42,887 nucleotides of DNA from Candidatus Didemnitutus sp. (GCA_030681265.1 JAUXXD010000068.1:1-42887); one strand, 5' to 3'. Shown: positions 25,280 through 33,891, counted from the first letter of the stretch. The notes: generated by a model not told the origin, from the letters alone. Program-made: numbers and translations.

Positions 25280-26866
25280 ATGGCGCTCCCCATCAACATT
25301 GAGGCTTTGCTCAACGGCTCTGCCGTGGAATGGGAGCGCATCGAATTCAAGGAAGGCTGGAACCCAGAGGATGTGGTCCAGGCGCTGTGCGCGTTCGCGA
25401 ATGATTTCCACAACTGGGGCGGTGGCTATCTGGTTTTGGGGGTGAAAACGGTGGACGGACGACCGACGCTACCGCCAAGCGGGCTTGAGCCCGAGCAGGC
25501 GGATGCCTGCCAAAGAAAGCTCCTAGAGCTTGGGCACCTGCTGCGACCCAATTATCACCCGATCACGGAAATCGCCAAGGTTGAGGGCAAGCTGGTGCTG
25601 GTCGTCTGGGTTCCGGCCGGCGAAATGCGCCCCTATGAGGCGCCCGCCAGCCTGGCCAAGGGGGCGCGGCAAATGCTCCCGTATATTCGCCTGCACGCGA
25701 ACACCGTGGAGGCCAAAGGCGAACTGAAGACTGAACTCTACAGCCTCGCTAATCGGATACCCTTCGACGACCGGCAAAACAGCTCTGCCAATCTCACGGA
25801 TTTACAGCCCACACTCATCCAGAATTTCCTCGCTCAGGTAAAAAGCGATTTGGCCGCAGAGGCGGCCCGATTGTCTGTTGATGAACTGGGCCGGCGCATG
25901 CAGATCGTGCGGGGCCCGCCGGAGGCTCCACGCCCACTGAATGTTGGCCTGCTGTTTTTCACGCCCGACCCCACGCGATGGTTTCCGCAGACACAGATTG
26001 ATGTCGTGCATCTGCCGGAAGGACGGGGCGGCGACCAGATCATCGAAAAAGTTTTCAAGGGTCCGCTCGGGGCGATGCTCCAGGATGCGTTGGGATATCT
26101 GCGCAACCATGTCGTGACGCAGTTTACCCGCAAGCTGCCGGACCAAGCGGAAGTGGAACGCTACGCGAATGTGCCCTACGCGGCGCTCGAAGAGGCGCTG
26201 GTCAATGCGGTGTTTCATCGCAGCTACGAAGAGCGCGAGCCGATTGAGGTGCAGATCACGCCGGAGGAAATCACCATTCTCAGTTTTCCGGGACCGGATG
26301 CCACGATCAGCATGGAGGACCTGCGCGTAGGCCGGGGCGTGGCCCGCCGTTATCGCAATCGGAGGATCGGAGAATTCCTGAAGGAATTGGAGCTGAGCGA
26401 AGGCCGCGGGACGGGCATTCCGAAAATAATCCAATCTATGCGCGGGAATGGTTCGCCAGAGCCCGCCTTTGAGACGGACGCCGGCCGGACCTCTTTCCTA
26501 GTCCGGCTGCCTCTGCGACCTGGCCCTAAAGTAGAGACTCCTGTAAGTAGCGATGGATCAAGGGACATGGGGACTACTTTAGGCAGGGAAGAAGTAATTC
26601 CTAAAGTAGATCCTATAGTATTGGGTCGGATGACCGTTTCAGTCGTCCGCACAATCCTCACCCTTTGCCAAGAGGCGCGGCGGCCCAGCGAACTAAGCCG
26701 GTTCTTGGACATCGAAGATCGCATGCTTCTCCTCTACGGGTATCTGAGCCCGCTGATGGAGCAAGGCTGGCTTGTCCGCACACAACCGATGTCGCCACAA
26801 AGCCCCACTCAGCGCTACGTCATTACGCTCGCTGGCCAAGAGTGGTTGACGGCCCATCCTGGCTAA
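25280..26866 (+). CDS. AlbA_2 (Schlafen-type) / RecG-like ATP-binding protein with winged-helix tail
   Basis: A 528-residue protein. N-terminal AlbA_2 domain (about 15-150): IEFKEGW, ALCAFANDFHNWGGGYLVLGV. Then a HATPase_c_4-type domain (about 300-415): ALEEALVNAVFHRSY, ITILSFPGPD, RRIGEFLKELELSEGRGTGIPKI, with the N, DG/FPGP and GxGxG-like elements of GHKL ATP sites. A short linker precedes a winged-helix region (about 455-528; RPSELSRFLDIEDR, SPLMEQGWLVRTQP). Proteins of this layout are common in accessory islands and are viewed as transcription regulators or defence-linked factors; the exact role is not known. The linker is coded by an A/T-rich stretch carrying three copies of one 10-mer. 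Confidence 0.85.
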   Translation: MALPINIEALLNGSAVEWERIEFKEGWNPEDVVQALCAFANDFHNWGGGYLVLGVKTVDGRPTLPPSGLEPEQADACQRKLLELGHLLRPNYHPITEIAKVEGKLVLVVWVPAGEMRPYEAPASLAKGARQMLPYIRLHANTVEAKGELKTELYSLANRIPFDDRQNSSANLTDLQPTLIQNFLAQVKSDLAAEAARLSVDELGRRMQIVRGPPEAPRPLNVGLLFFTPDPTRWFPQTQIDVVHLPEGRGGDQIIEKVFKGPLGAMLQDALGYLRNHVVTQFTRKLPDQAEVERYANVPYAALEEALVNAVFHRSYEEREPIEVQITPEEITILSFPGPDATISMEDLRVGRGVARRYRNRRIGEFLKELELSEGRGTGIPKIIQSMRGNGSPEPAFETDAGRTSFLVRLPLRPGPKVETPVSSDGSRDMGTTLGREEVIPKVDPIVLGRMTVSVVRTILTLCQEARRPSELSRFLDIEDRMLLLYGYLSPLMEQGWLVRTQPMSPQSPTQRYVITLAGQEWLTAHPG

Positions 26867-26871
26867 GCGTC

Positions 26872-27423
26872 TTAACCGGTGCCGCCTTTGGGAGCCGTCG
26901 GGACCAACTTCTCAAGCAATCCCGCTTCAAACCCGACCAAACTGGATTCATAGAAAGGCGCGCCGGAGCGAAACCAGATGGCGTGGTGATGACTGGGATC
27001 GCGACTGGGTATGATGTGCCAAGCGAGGCCGAACGGGTAGCGATAGTTTCCGTCATCGCGAGTCAGAGCCAGCAGCTTGGGCCTCATGCTGGCATAGCCA
27101 GATTTCTCGTCCTCCCAGAGGTAATCCTTTTTCGCCTCCAGGCAGAATAAATTGGCCTCAGCGGAGCGGCGCCGATGCACAATGACATCGGGCTTCATCC
27201 AAGCGACTCCGGACATTTCGCAGCCCTTCGTTTTGTCTAGGTAACGGTTGTATTCGCAGTCAACATGTAGATCGGGGAATTGCCCCTGAAGATAGAACCC
27301 CAAGCGAAAGGTAATCGTCTGCTCGTTCACTCCGTCCATGCCGAGATCGAACAACTCGCCGTCGCGAGTGAAAAGCTCGGCAAAGCCAGTCGAAATTCGA
27401 TTAACGAGGTCAGCGGGAGCCAT
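26872..27423 (-). CDS. PD-(D/E)XK nuclease-like hypothetical protein
   Basis: A 183-residue protein (start ATG 27423; an upstream start at 27516 would add 31 low-plausibility residues). It has the spacing of a restriction-endonuclease-like core: Glu34 in VNEQT on a helix, Asp79 in WMKPDVIVHRR, and Glu96-Ala-Lys98 in FCLEAKKDY, giving E...D...ExK. The end includes WHIIPSRDPSHHHAIWF. Resembles small nuclease-like proteins of phage-defence and mobile DNA; it may cut DNA or only bind it. It is convergent with the AlbA_2 gene (6 bases apart) and divergent from the zinc-finger gene. Confidence 0.65.
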   Translation of the reverse strand: MAPADLVNRISTGFAELFTRDGELFDLGMDGVNEQTITFRLGFYLQGQFPDLHVDCEYNRYLDKTKGCEMSGVAWMKPDVIVHRRRSAEANLFCLEAKKDYLWEDEKSGYASMRPKLLALTRDDGNYRYPFGLAWHIIPSRDPSHHHAIWFRSGAPFYESSLVGFEAGLLEKLVPTAPKGGTG

Positions 27424-27532
27424 GGCTACAGGACAAGGTGTAGTCTGGCACTCGTCCGGGAGCAATGTTTCACCGCGCCTGCCTAGCTCCAATCTCGATA
27501 GACACCTAACAGCCATGGTTAGCGATTGGGTG

Positions 27533-28006
27533 ATGAAGAAACGTCACCAGAAAACCACTAGGCATTGTGCCCACTGCGGCCATCGCTTCCTTATTAACCC
27601 GCGCGTTGGCCACCGCCACCGCCACTGCGACAAGCCAGAGTGCAGGCGTGTCAGTCGAGCCAGAGCGCGAAAGCGTTGGCTGAAGAAAAATGGCGGACGG
27701 AAATACTTCGACCGGCTGGACAATACCGATCGCGTGCGCACCTGGCGCAAACACAACCCACATTATTGGCGCCGGGAAGTTCGCGTCCAGATGGCGAAGT
27801 CGAAGCAATTCGTGCTGACGAAGCGCCTTAGCGCCGCATTGAGATTCGTTACGTTACAAGATTCGATTGACACCCATCTCGCTCTGAAAATCGGCATAAT
27901 ATCGGATCTCTGCGGCACTACGTTACAAGATACGATAGCCAAGGAGCTGAGGCGTCTCATGCTGCGCGGACATGCAATTTTGCGCGGCAAAAAACCGAAA
28001 ACCTAA
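27533..28006 (+). CDS. Zinc-finger protein linked to the recombinase module
   Basis: A 157-residue basic protein. Cysteine pairs HCAHCGHRF and HCDKPECRR (residues about 8-38) can bind a zinc ion; they are followed by a very basic stretch (RARARKRWLKK) and aromatic RTWRKHNPHYWRREV. Similar small proteins sit just before serine recombinase and ParB-like genes in other mobile islands (recalled, not verified here), so a DNA-binding accessory role in recombination is likely. The C-terminal part contains an internal repeat: TLQDSI and TLQDTI, coded by two near-identical DNA copies. ATG 27515 or GTG 27530 are alternative starts. The recombinase gene begins 55 bases later. Confidence 0.65.
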   Translation: MKKRHQKTTRHCAHCGHRFLINPRVGHRHRHCDKPECRRVSRARARKRWLKKNGGRKYFDRLDNTDRVRTWRKHNPHYWRREVRVQMAKSKQFVLTKRLSAALRFVTLQDSIDTHLALKIGIISDLCGTTLQDTIAKELRRLMLRGHAILRGKKPKT

Positions 28007-28020
28007 CCGCAACCTCGTTC

Positions 28021-28057
28021 CGTTACCGTCGATTCTATCGCGACGGACGGTGTAACG
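28021..28057. promoter_or_regulatory. Inverted repeat just before the recombinase gene
   Basis: CGTTACCGTC at 28021-28030 and GACGGTGTAACG at 28046-28057 form imperfect inverted arms (arm two has two extra bases) ending four bases before the recombinase ATG. It may be an operator or the element's crossover site. Related GTTACAAGAT sequences occur twice upstream within the zinc-finger gene. Confidence 0.4.
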
Positions 28058-28061
28058 CGAC

Positions 28062-29630
28062 ATGAGCGGCCAGGGCCAGCTACCGCTCCCGGCCGCGACG
28101 GGTGGATTGATCCCCGTCGCGGCCTACGTGCGTATGTCCACCGAGCACCAGCAATACTCTACCGAAAACCAACTCGACCGGATCAAGGAATACGCCGCGC
28201 GGCGCGGTATGGAAATTATCCGCATCTTTGCTGATGAAGGGAAAAGTGGCTTGAGCATCAAGGGTCGCGAGAGCCTACGCCAGATGATCGCGGAGGTAGA
28301 AACTGGCAAAGCCGAGTTCAAGGGCATCCTAGCCTACGATATCAGCCGGTGGGGTCGATTCCAGGATGCGGACGAAAGCGGTTATTATGAATACATCTGC
28401 AAACGCGCCGGTATCGCTGTCAGTTACTGTGCAGAGCAATTCGAGAACGACGGCAGTCCCACCTCGAACATCATCAAGAGCGTCAAGCGCTCCATGGCCG
28501 GCGAATACAGCCGGGAGCTTTCCACCAAGGTATTCCAGGGGGCCTGCCGGCTCATCCAGATGGGTTTCAAACAGGGCGGGGCGGCTGGCTTTGGTCTGCG
28601 CCGGATGCTTATCGACCAGTCTGGGCAGCCGAAGGGCATGCTCAAAATTGGCGAGCAAAAGAGTCTGGCTACTGATCGGGTCGTGCTGGTGCCAGGACCT
28701 GATTCAGAGCAGGAGGTTGTTCGGTCTGTCTACCGGGCCTTCCTCGATGAGGGGAAGACGGAGCGAGAGATCGCCGACCAACTCAACGCCCAGAAGGTCA
28801 CGACTGATCTTGGACGCGCATGGACCCGGGGCACCGTCCATCAGGTTCTCACCAACGAGAAATACATCGGCAACAACGTCTATCACCGCACCTCCTGCAA
28901 GCTGAAGCGCAAGCACGTCATGAACCCGCCGGAGATGTGGATTCGCGCTGACAACGCCTTCGAGGCGGTGGTTGATCCGCAGCTCTTCGCCCGGGTGCAG
29001 GAAGCAATCCTGGCCCGGGCCAAGCGCTATTCCAACGAGGAGATGCTCACGGCCCTGAAGGATCTTTGGTCACGCCATGGCCGTATTTCTGGGCTCCTGA
29101 TTGATGAGCAGGAGGCCATGCCATCCAGTGCCGCGTTCAGAAACCGCTTTGGCAGCCTGGTCCGCGCCTACACCTTGATCGGCTACGACCCACAGATCGA
29201 CTATTCGTTCGTTGAGATCAACCGTTACCTGAGAGGACGGCACCCTGAGATTGTGCAGGAGGTCATTGGGCGTCTGGCCGGGATGGGGGTGACCGTGGAG
29301 CGGGATCCTGCAACCGAGTTGCTGGTGCTGGATCGTGAACTGACTGTTTCGGTGGTCCTCTCCCGCTGTCTGCGCACTGCGGCCGGCACATCCCGTTGGA
29401 TGCTGCGCTTTGAGGAGGGATTCCGCCCGGACCTCACCATCGCCGTAAGGATGGATGAGACCAATCAAGGCATTAAAGACTACTATTTGCTTCCTGCAAT
29501 TGACCTGAGCGAGGCAAGACTGCGCTTGGGCGACAACAATCACGCGCTCCTCGACACCTACCGGTTCGACGATCTGGAGTTCTTCTTTCAGATGGCAGAG
29601 CGGATCTCCGTGGAGGATGCCGCGGCATGA
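28062..29630 (+). CDS. Serine recombinase (resolvase/integrase family)
   Basis: A 522-residue recombinase. Catalytic domain about 15-160: AAYVRMSTEHQ with nucleophile Ser26, DEGKSGLSIKGR, ILAYDISRWGRFQD (catalytic Arg), and the E-helix region. Recombinase domain about 185-300 (GAAGFGLRRML, REIADQLNAQ, RAWTRGTVHQVLTNEKYIG). The C-terminal 200 residues lack a visible zinc-ribbon with paired cysteines, which many large serine integrases have, so it is of intermediate kind. Can integrate, excise or invert DNA; it is the best candidate for moving the island. ATGA overlap of four bases couples it to the first ParB-like gene. Confidence 0.9.
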   Translation: MSGQGQLPLPAATGGLIPVAAYVRMSTEHQQYSTENQLDRIKEYAARRGMEIIRIFADEGKSGLSIKGRESLRQMIAEVETGKAEFKGILAYDISRWGRFQDADESGYYEYICKRAGIAVSYCAEQFENDGSPTSNIIKSVKRSMAGEYSRELSTKVFQGACRLIQMGFKQGGAAGFGLRRMLIDQSGQPKGMLKIGEQKSLATDRVVLVPGPDSEQEVVRSVYRAFLDEGKTEREIADQLNAQKVTTDLGRAWTRGTVHQVLTNEKYIGNNVYHRTSCKLKRKHVMNPPEMWIRADNAFEAVVDPQLFARVQEAILARAKRYSNEEMLTALKDLWSRHGRISGLLIDEQEAMPSSAAFRNRFGSLVRAYTLIGYDPQIDYSFVEINRYLRGRHPEIVQEVIGRLAGMGVTVERDPATELLVLDRELTVSVVLSRCLRTAAGTSRWMLRFEEGFRPDLTIAVRMDETNQGIKDYYLLPAIDLSEARLRLGDNNHALLDTYRFDDLEFFFQMAERISVEDAAA

Positions 29631-30514
29631 GTGCGTCGAAGGAATCACGGGTCAGGCTAATTCCGGTGGACCGAGTCCGGGTCGTTAATCCACGCGTGCG
29701 GGATAAGAAGAGATTCGAGAGGATTGTGGAAAACATCGCGGCGATCGGGCTTAAAAAACCCATCACCGTGACCGTCGGCAAACCCGCCGAGGACGGCAGC
29801 GACACCTTTGACCTAGTATGCGGTCAAGGCCGCCTCGAGGCGTTTATTTCACTGGGCCAAAAGGAAATCCCGGCTCTGGTGCGGGGCTTTTCCACGACGG
29901 ATAGTTTGCTGGCGAGCCTCATTGAGAATATCGCCCGGCGTCGTGGCCGCGCACTCGATCAGATCAAAATGATCGAATGGATGAAGGACCAGGGGCACAG
30001 TCACACAGATATCGCGGCCAAGACCGGTTTAGGCGCGGAGTATGTGCGGGACATCCTGAATCTCCTCCGCAAAGGAGAGGATCGGCTCTTGGAAGCAGTC
30101 CTCCATGGCAAGATTCCCATCACTATTGCCACCGGTATTGCCGGCGCGGCGGATACTGATTCCCAGCGGATGCTGATGGAGGCGTATGAGCGCAAGGAGA
30201 TGAATCAAAAAAACCTGCGGGCCTTCAGGCGCATCGTCGATATGCGGCGCATTTTCGGGAAGAATTATGGCCAGCGTAAGAATCGGGGCTCCAGCCGCAC
30301 CACGGCCGAGAGCTTGGTGAGGGCCTATCGCATGGAAACCCAACGCCAGAAGATCATGGTCCGAAAGGCCAAGCTATGTGAAGCACGGCTCCTGTCGGTT
30401 TCCGCGGCATTCCGGGTGCTGGTCGCGGATGAGGATTACGTGAATCTGCTCCGGGCTGAGGAGCTCTCCACGATGCCGAAATTCTTGGCGGAAAGAGCGA
30501 GGCAGGCCGGATGA
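29627..30514 (+). CDS. ParB/RepB-like partition protein 1
   Basis: A 295-residue protein. ParB N-terminal nuclease/CTPase-like domain about 10-100: VDRVRVVNPRVRDKKRFERI, DLVCGQGRLEAFISLG, LIENIARRR. Helix-turn-helix about 110-145: MIEWMKDQGHSHTDIAAKTG. A RepB C-terminal-like helical region follows. The expected arm GxRR of ParB (here GQGRLEA) suggests a divergent form, as in plasmid RepB. A GGAGG site lies ten bases before the start, inside the recombinase end. Four-base ATGA overlaps on both sides make it part of a three-gene operon. Confidence 0.82.
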   Translation: MSASKESRVRLIPVDRVRVVNPRVRDKKRFERIVENIAAIGLKKPITVTVGKPAEDGSDTFDLVCGQGRLEAFISLGQKEIPALVRGFSTTDSLLASLIENIARRRGRALDQIKMIEWMKDQGHSHTDIAAKTGLGAEYVRDILNLLRKGEDRLLEAVLHGKIPITIATGIAGAADTDSQRMLMEAYERKEMNQKNLRAFRRIVDMRRIFGKNYGQRKNRGSSRTTAESLVRAYRMETQRQKIMVRKAKLCEARLLSVSAAFRVLVADEDYVNLLRAEELSTMPKFLAERARQAG

Positions 30515-31389
30515 GTGACAAGGTGCGCACAGCTTTTGAGCTCGATGGCGTGACGTTGCCGCTATCGGCAATCCACCCGATCCGCCAAGTGAAACCGCTC
30601 GATCATGCCTGGGGAAAATACCGGGCGGTGTTGGCCTCACTGAAAGAGGTAGGGCTGATCGAGCCTTTGATCGTGTTTCCCCAGCGCGGTGCGCGCGACG
30701 CCTATCTGCTTCTTGACGGACACATGCGGCTAAAAGCCCTCCATGAACTCGGGCGCACGGAGGCCTTCTGTTTGGTGGCAAGTGACGACGATGCCTTTAC
30801 CTACAATGACAAGGTCAACCGGCTGTCCCTGATCCAGGAGCACGCCATGATCGTGCGGGCCATCGAGCATGGAGTCACACCGGAGCAAATCTCCAAGGCC
30901 CTGAGCGTCGATCCGAGCAAGGTTAGATCTAGTCTCAACCTGCTCGATGGCATCGACGCGGAGGCGGTCGAGCTGCTGAAGGAGAAACCAATTACAGCCA
31001 CGGCCCTGAAACTTTTCCGCAAGGCCAAGCCCGTCCGCCAGGTTGACATGGCGCAATTGATGGTAAGCGGGAACAACTACACTTGGGCCTATGCCGAGGC
31101 CTTGATCCTTGGGACGCCCGCGGAGCAACTGGTCGGTGGCAGCAAACCCAAAAGCCCGCATGGAATTTCCGACGAGGAGGTCACGCGCATGGAGAAAGAG
31201 ATGGAGGTGCTGGAGCGGGACTACCGGCTCCACCAGGACAAGTTTGGGGAGAATTCACTGCACCTCAACGCCGCTCAGCGCTACGTGAAGCGGCTGCTGG
31301 AAAACGCCAAGATCAAGCGGTTCATGGCCAATCGCTATCCAGAGTTGTTGGAGGAAATCCAGGAACTGGCAGCACTCGAGGCTCTTTAG
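30511..31389 (+). CDS. ParB/RepB-like partition protein 2
   Basis: A 292-residue protein, second ParB-like gene, diverged from the first. N-terminal domain about 15-110: LSAIHPIRQVKPLDHAWGKY, YLLLDGHMRLKALHELG, LSLIQEHAMI; helix-turn-helix about 120-150 (GVTPEQISKALSVDPSKVRSSL); RepB-type C-terminus with ITATALKLFRKAKPVRQVDMAQLM. The final 50 residues are helical. The pair resembles RepB of plasmids, but no ParA ATPase gene is seen in the window. In this setting it may regulate the recombinase or bind att DNA rather than segregate a replicon. Confidence 0.82.
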   Translation: MSDKVRTAFELDGVTLPLSAIHPIRQVKPLDHAWGKYRAVLASLKEVGLIEPLIVFPQRGARDAYLLLDGHMRLKALHELGRTEAFCLVASDDDAFTYNDKVNRLSLIQEHAMIVRAIEHGVTPEQISKALSVDPSKVRSSLNLLDGIDAEAVELLKEKPITATALKLFRKAKPVRQVDMAQLMVSGNNYTWAYAEALILGTPAEQLVGGSKPKSPHGISDEEVTRMEKEMEVLERDYRLHQDKFGENSLHLNAAQRYVKRLLENAKIKRFMANRYPELLEEIQELAALEAL

Positions 31390-31793
31390 AACTGAACATT
31401 TTCCCTAGGTAAACGAATTACAGTTCAGAGGGCTGGCACCCGCACGCCGAAACGTCCAAAGCCGCGAGGCGAATATGGGCACGAGGCCGCAGGCCTGGTG
31501 AAACATACGTTCTTTAAGGGAAACCTCTGGGTCCGTCCTGTGGGGCGGGACGGGCCCAACGGGGTTTGGCCAACGTGCGCACGCCTTTCATGTTGCTGAT
31601 ATCTACCGGGCTTTCAGGATATTCCCGAGAGTGAGCAGGCTGGCATTGTGGCCGAACTTCAGATCGACCTCAGCCCGTCCCGTCCGGCATAGCCAATGGT
31701 TGGGTCGTCGCACGGCCAGACCGTAAGGACCATGTTGGGGTGCCGTTCTGCGTTGCTCGAACCGGATGCGAGAAGTAGTAAGCTACTCCACAA
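31390..31793. other. Intergenic stretch with a stable hairpin
   Basis: About 400 bases without a supported gene. It holds a 10-bp GC-rich hairpin (31529-31538 with 31548-31557, one T-G pair, nine-base loop) that may end the recombinase/ParB operon, although no T-run follows. A short AGTAG/CTACT hairpin (31774-31787) sits six bases before the next ATG. No promoter boxes seen with confidence. Confidence 0.5.
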
Positions 31794-33263
31794 ATGAACC
31801 CGGCATCGGATTTATATTTCAGTGACGTGTTCGGGGTCGCGGAATCCGACTTGGATGAATACGGGGCGTTCAATGTTTCCCTGGTGGTCGATCTCCCTCT
31901 GTTCATCGACCCGTTTCTTTTATTCAATAGTCAACATCCGCCCTATCAGGCGCTCCACACGCTGATTATCGACTACCTCAAGTATCTGCGCGACCAGTCG
32001 CTCGCCGGGCAACTTAACGACGGCCGATTGCGCGCCCTCTTTTGTTTCTCCGAGGTGCAGCAGAACTGGCTTGGCTTCTCCCAGACCGACAATCGCGGCC
32101 GGGGCCTGGGCATGGATTTCGCGCGCGCGCTCGCGGATAACCTGAATAAGCTCTTCGCAGATTTTGGGAATGAAAACATTACCCGCAGCAGTCATCTGGA
32201 AAAACTTTGCCTGATTCGGGCGGGAGTGGGCCGAGACATGATCTCGGATTTCACGACGAACCTCATCAAGCGGTTCCTCTGTGAATTCACCGAAGGATTC
32301 GCCAAGAAGCACCTCGACCCGGCCCGCTGCGCCACCTTCAGCGTGGAGCGGGTGACGTTCTACCCCGCGACAGGCACGTGGGCTCCAGGCAAATACCTCC
32401 TCCCGAAAAACGGGAGCGACTTCGTCCTGCTCACACCCAAGGACCTGCTTACAAAGGATGACACCTGGATCAACAAGGAAGACTTTATCCGCGAATACCA
32501 CGACATTCCTACCGCCATCGGCGACGCGGAGTTGCGTGACCGGATCGACGCCTATTTCCAATCCGTGTTGCCGCGGAGGCCGACGAAAAAGGAAGAGGAT
32601 GAAGCCGTGCGGAAAACCGCGTTGCAGTTTCCGGTGCTCATCGACTATTTCATCAAGCACAAGGAAGACACCGGCGACGAAGCCGAGAGGCGCAGCATCG
32701 CGAAGGTCGAAGCGTCGATGGCGCTATATATCCGCCAGTTCGGGCAACTGGTGGAGATGCTGCGGACTACGGAGTTTTATCGTGAACCCCTCGCATCGAA
32801 GGATGCCGCCCTAGAGAAGGTGCGCTTTCTCAAGGATGTGATCGAAAACAAGGGTGGTCATCGGATATTCTACCACAACGGGCAGGCGATCCGGAAAGAG
32901 GAGGACCTACAGATCCTCTACCGCCTCGTATGGCACCGCACCAGATTCGACGTGAGCCGCGAGGTGAACGATGGCCGGGGACCGGCGGATTTCAAAGTTT
33001 CGGTGGGCGCCACCAACAAAACGCTGGTCGAGATGAAGCTCGCCAGCAATACGGGCTTGCGGCGAAACCTCGAGAAGCAGGTGGAAATCTACCAGAAGGC
33101 CAGCGATGCGCCGACCGCGTTGAAGGTCATTATCTACTTCAGCCAAGCGGAGCAACGGCGGGTTGCCGCGATACTGAGGCAACTGAAGCTCGACGGAAAT
33201 CCGGACATTGTCCTCATCGACGCGCGAGTAGACAACAAGCCATCCGGATCCAAAGCGGCTTAG
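31794..33263 (+). CDS. PD-(D/E)XK nuclease-like protein of unknown family
   Basis: A 489-residue soluble protein. The N-terminal 330 residues start with YFSDVFGVAESDLDEYGAF and contain a conserved-looking LFIDPFLLFNS segment; no known domain is recognised there. The C-terminal part looks like a restriction-endonuclease fold: Asp399 in GPADFKVS, then Glu413-Met-Lys415 in LVEMKLASN, and a later basic QVEIYQKAS helix. That gives D...ExK, so a DNA- or RNA-cleaving effector is plausible. It lies 137 bases ahead of the eight-gene operon in the same direction and could be linked to it or stand alone. I cannot tell which target it acts on. Confidence 0.65.
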   Translation: MNPASDLYFSDVFGVAESDLDEYGAFNVSLVVDLPLFIDPFLLFNSQHPPYQALHTLIIDYLKYLRDQSLAGQLNDGRLRALFCFSEVQQNWLGFSQTDNRGRGLGMDFARALADNLNKLFADFGNENITRSSHLEKLCLIRAGVGRDMISDFTTNLIKRFLCEFTEGFAKKHLDPARCATFSVERVTFYPATGTWAPGKYLLPKNGSDFVLLTPKDLLTKDDTWINKEDFIREYHDIPTAIGDAELRDRIDAYFQSVLPRRPTKKEEDEAVRKTALQFPVLIDYFIKHKEDTGDEAERRSIAKVEASMALYIRQFGQLVEMLRTTEFYREPLASKDAALEKVRFLKDVIENKGGHRIFYHNGQAIRKEEDLQILYRLVWHRTRFDVSREVNDGRGPADFKVSVGATNKTLVEMKLASNTGLRRNLEKQVEIYQKASDAPTALKVIIYFSQAEQRRVAAILRQLKLDGNPDIVLIDARVDNKPSGSKAA

Positions 33264-33400
33264 TTTTGGTTCAGCAAGGGCTAGGACGGCCTCGCCCCAG
33301 TCGATCCCGCCGGACGGTCCGTGGCAAAGCGCAGCAGGGATCCTTGGGCGCGGCGACGAGTCATGCACAGGAGCGGGCTGCGCCTATCTCTTCATCAAGC

Positions 33401-33535
33401 ATGCGCCTTCGATCAATTCTTCGTCTCTGGGTAGGTAGTCTCTCATTCGCCGCCATCGTCACGCTCGGCTGGTGCGTGTGGGCCACAATCCGGTTTGTGC
33501 TCAGACAGCTCATTCGGTTCGGGCGCGCCCCATGA
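33401..33535 (+). CDS. Small single-span membrane protein (44 residues)
   Basis: ATG 33401 to TGA 33535 codes for 44 residues: a basic start (MRLRSILRLW), one hydrophobic helix (about 13-32, GSLSFAAIVTLGWCVWAT) and a basic end (RQLIRFGRAP). Its stop overlaps the next ATG by four bases (ATGA), the strongest sign that it is real. Being first of the operon, it could be a membrane effector, a toxin-like peptide or an anchor for the AAA+ complex. No family recognised. Confidence 0.5.
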   Translation: MRLRSILRLWVGSLSFAAIVTLGWCVWATIRFVLRQLIRFGRAP

Positions 33536-33891
33536 AAGCATCCTTTTCCCCCCATTGGGACCGTTTGGTGCGGCGCGCTATCCGCGAACGCAACCCGGGC
33601 CTGCTTCGGCATGGGCGCCAAATGGAGATGACGGTGATGGGGTTGGTTCAGTTTCCCGAGAGGATCCAGTCGTTCCTCGATGACGAACGCTTTAGCGAGC
33701 TGGCCTACCTGGCCGAATATATTCGGGCCGGTGTGCCGCCGGTGATCAAGCACACCGATCCCGTGTTGTTCCGTAACCTCACCCGCGGTATGGCGCGAGT
33801 GAGGGCGCTCGGCTGGCACCGGCGGCTAAAACCAGGCCCGTTGCGAATCAGGGCTACAGCGAAGCGGCGACGGGAGTCGGCGAGGAAATGA
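33532..33891 (+). CDS. Hypothetical 119-residue protein of the TerY-P-like operon
   Basis: Basic protein (start ATG 33532, coupled by overlap to the preceding gene). Central helical part: LVQFPERIQSFLDDERFSEL and YIRAGVPPVIKHTDPVLFRNLT; the last 25 residues are rich in Arg and Lys (RIRATAKRRRESARK), suggesting nucleic-acid or membrane-surface contact. No catalytic motif or known family recognised. It lies four bases before the next small gene. Confidence 0.6.
   Translation: MKASFSPHWDRLVRRAIRERNPGLLRHGRQMEMTVMGLVQFPERIQSFLDDERFSELAYLAEYIRAGVPPVIKHTDPVLFRNLTRGMARVRALGWHRRLKPGPLRIRATAKRRRESARK

Noticed and set aside
33264-33400. Separate small gene or terminator between the nuclease-like gene and the operon
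   Set aside because: Only weak inverted sequences and no coupled start; the first supported frame begins at 33401.
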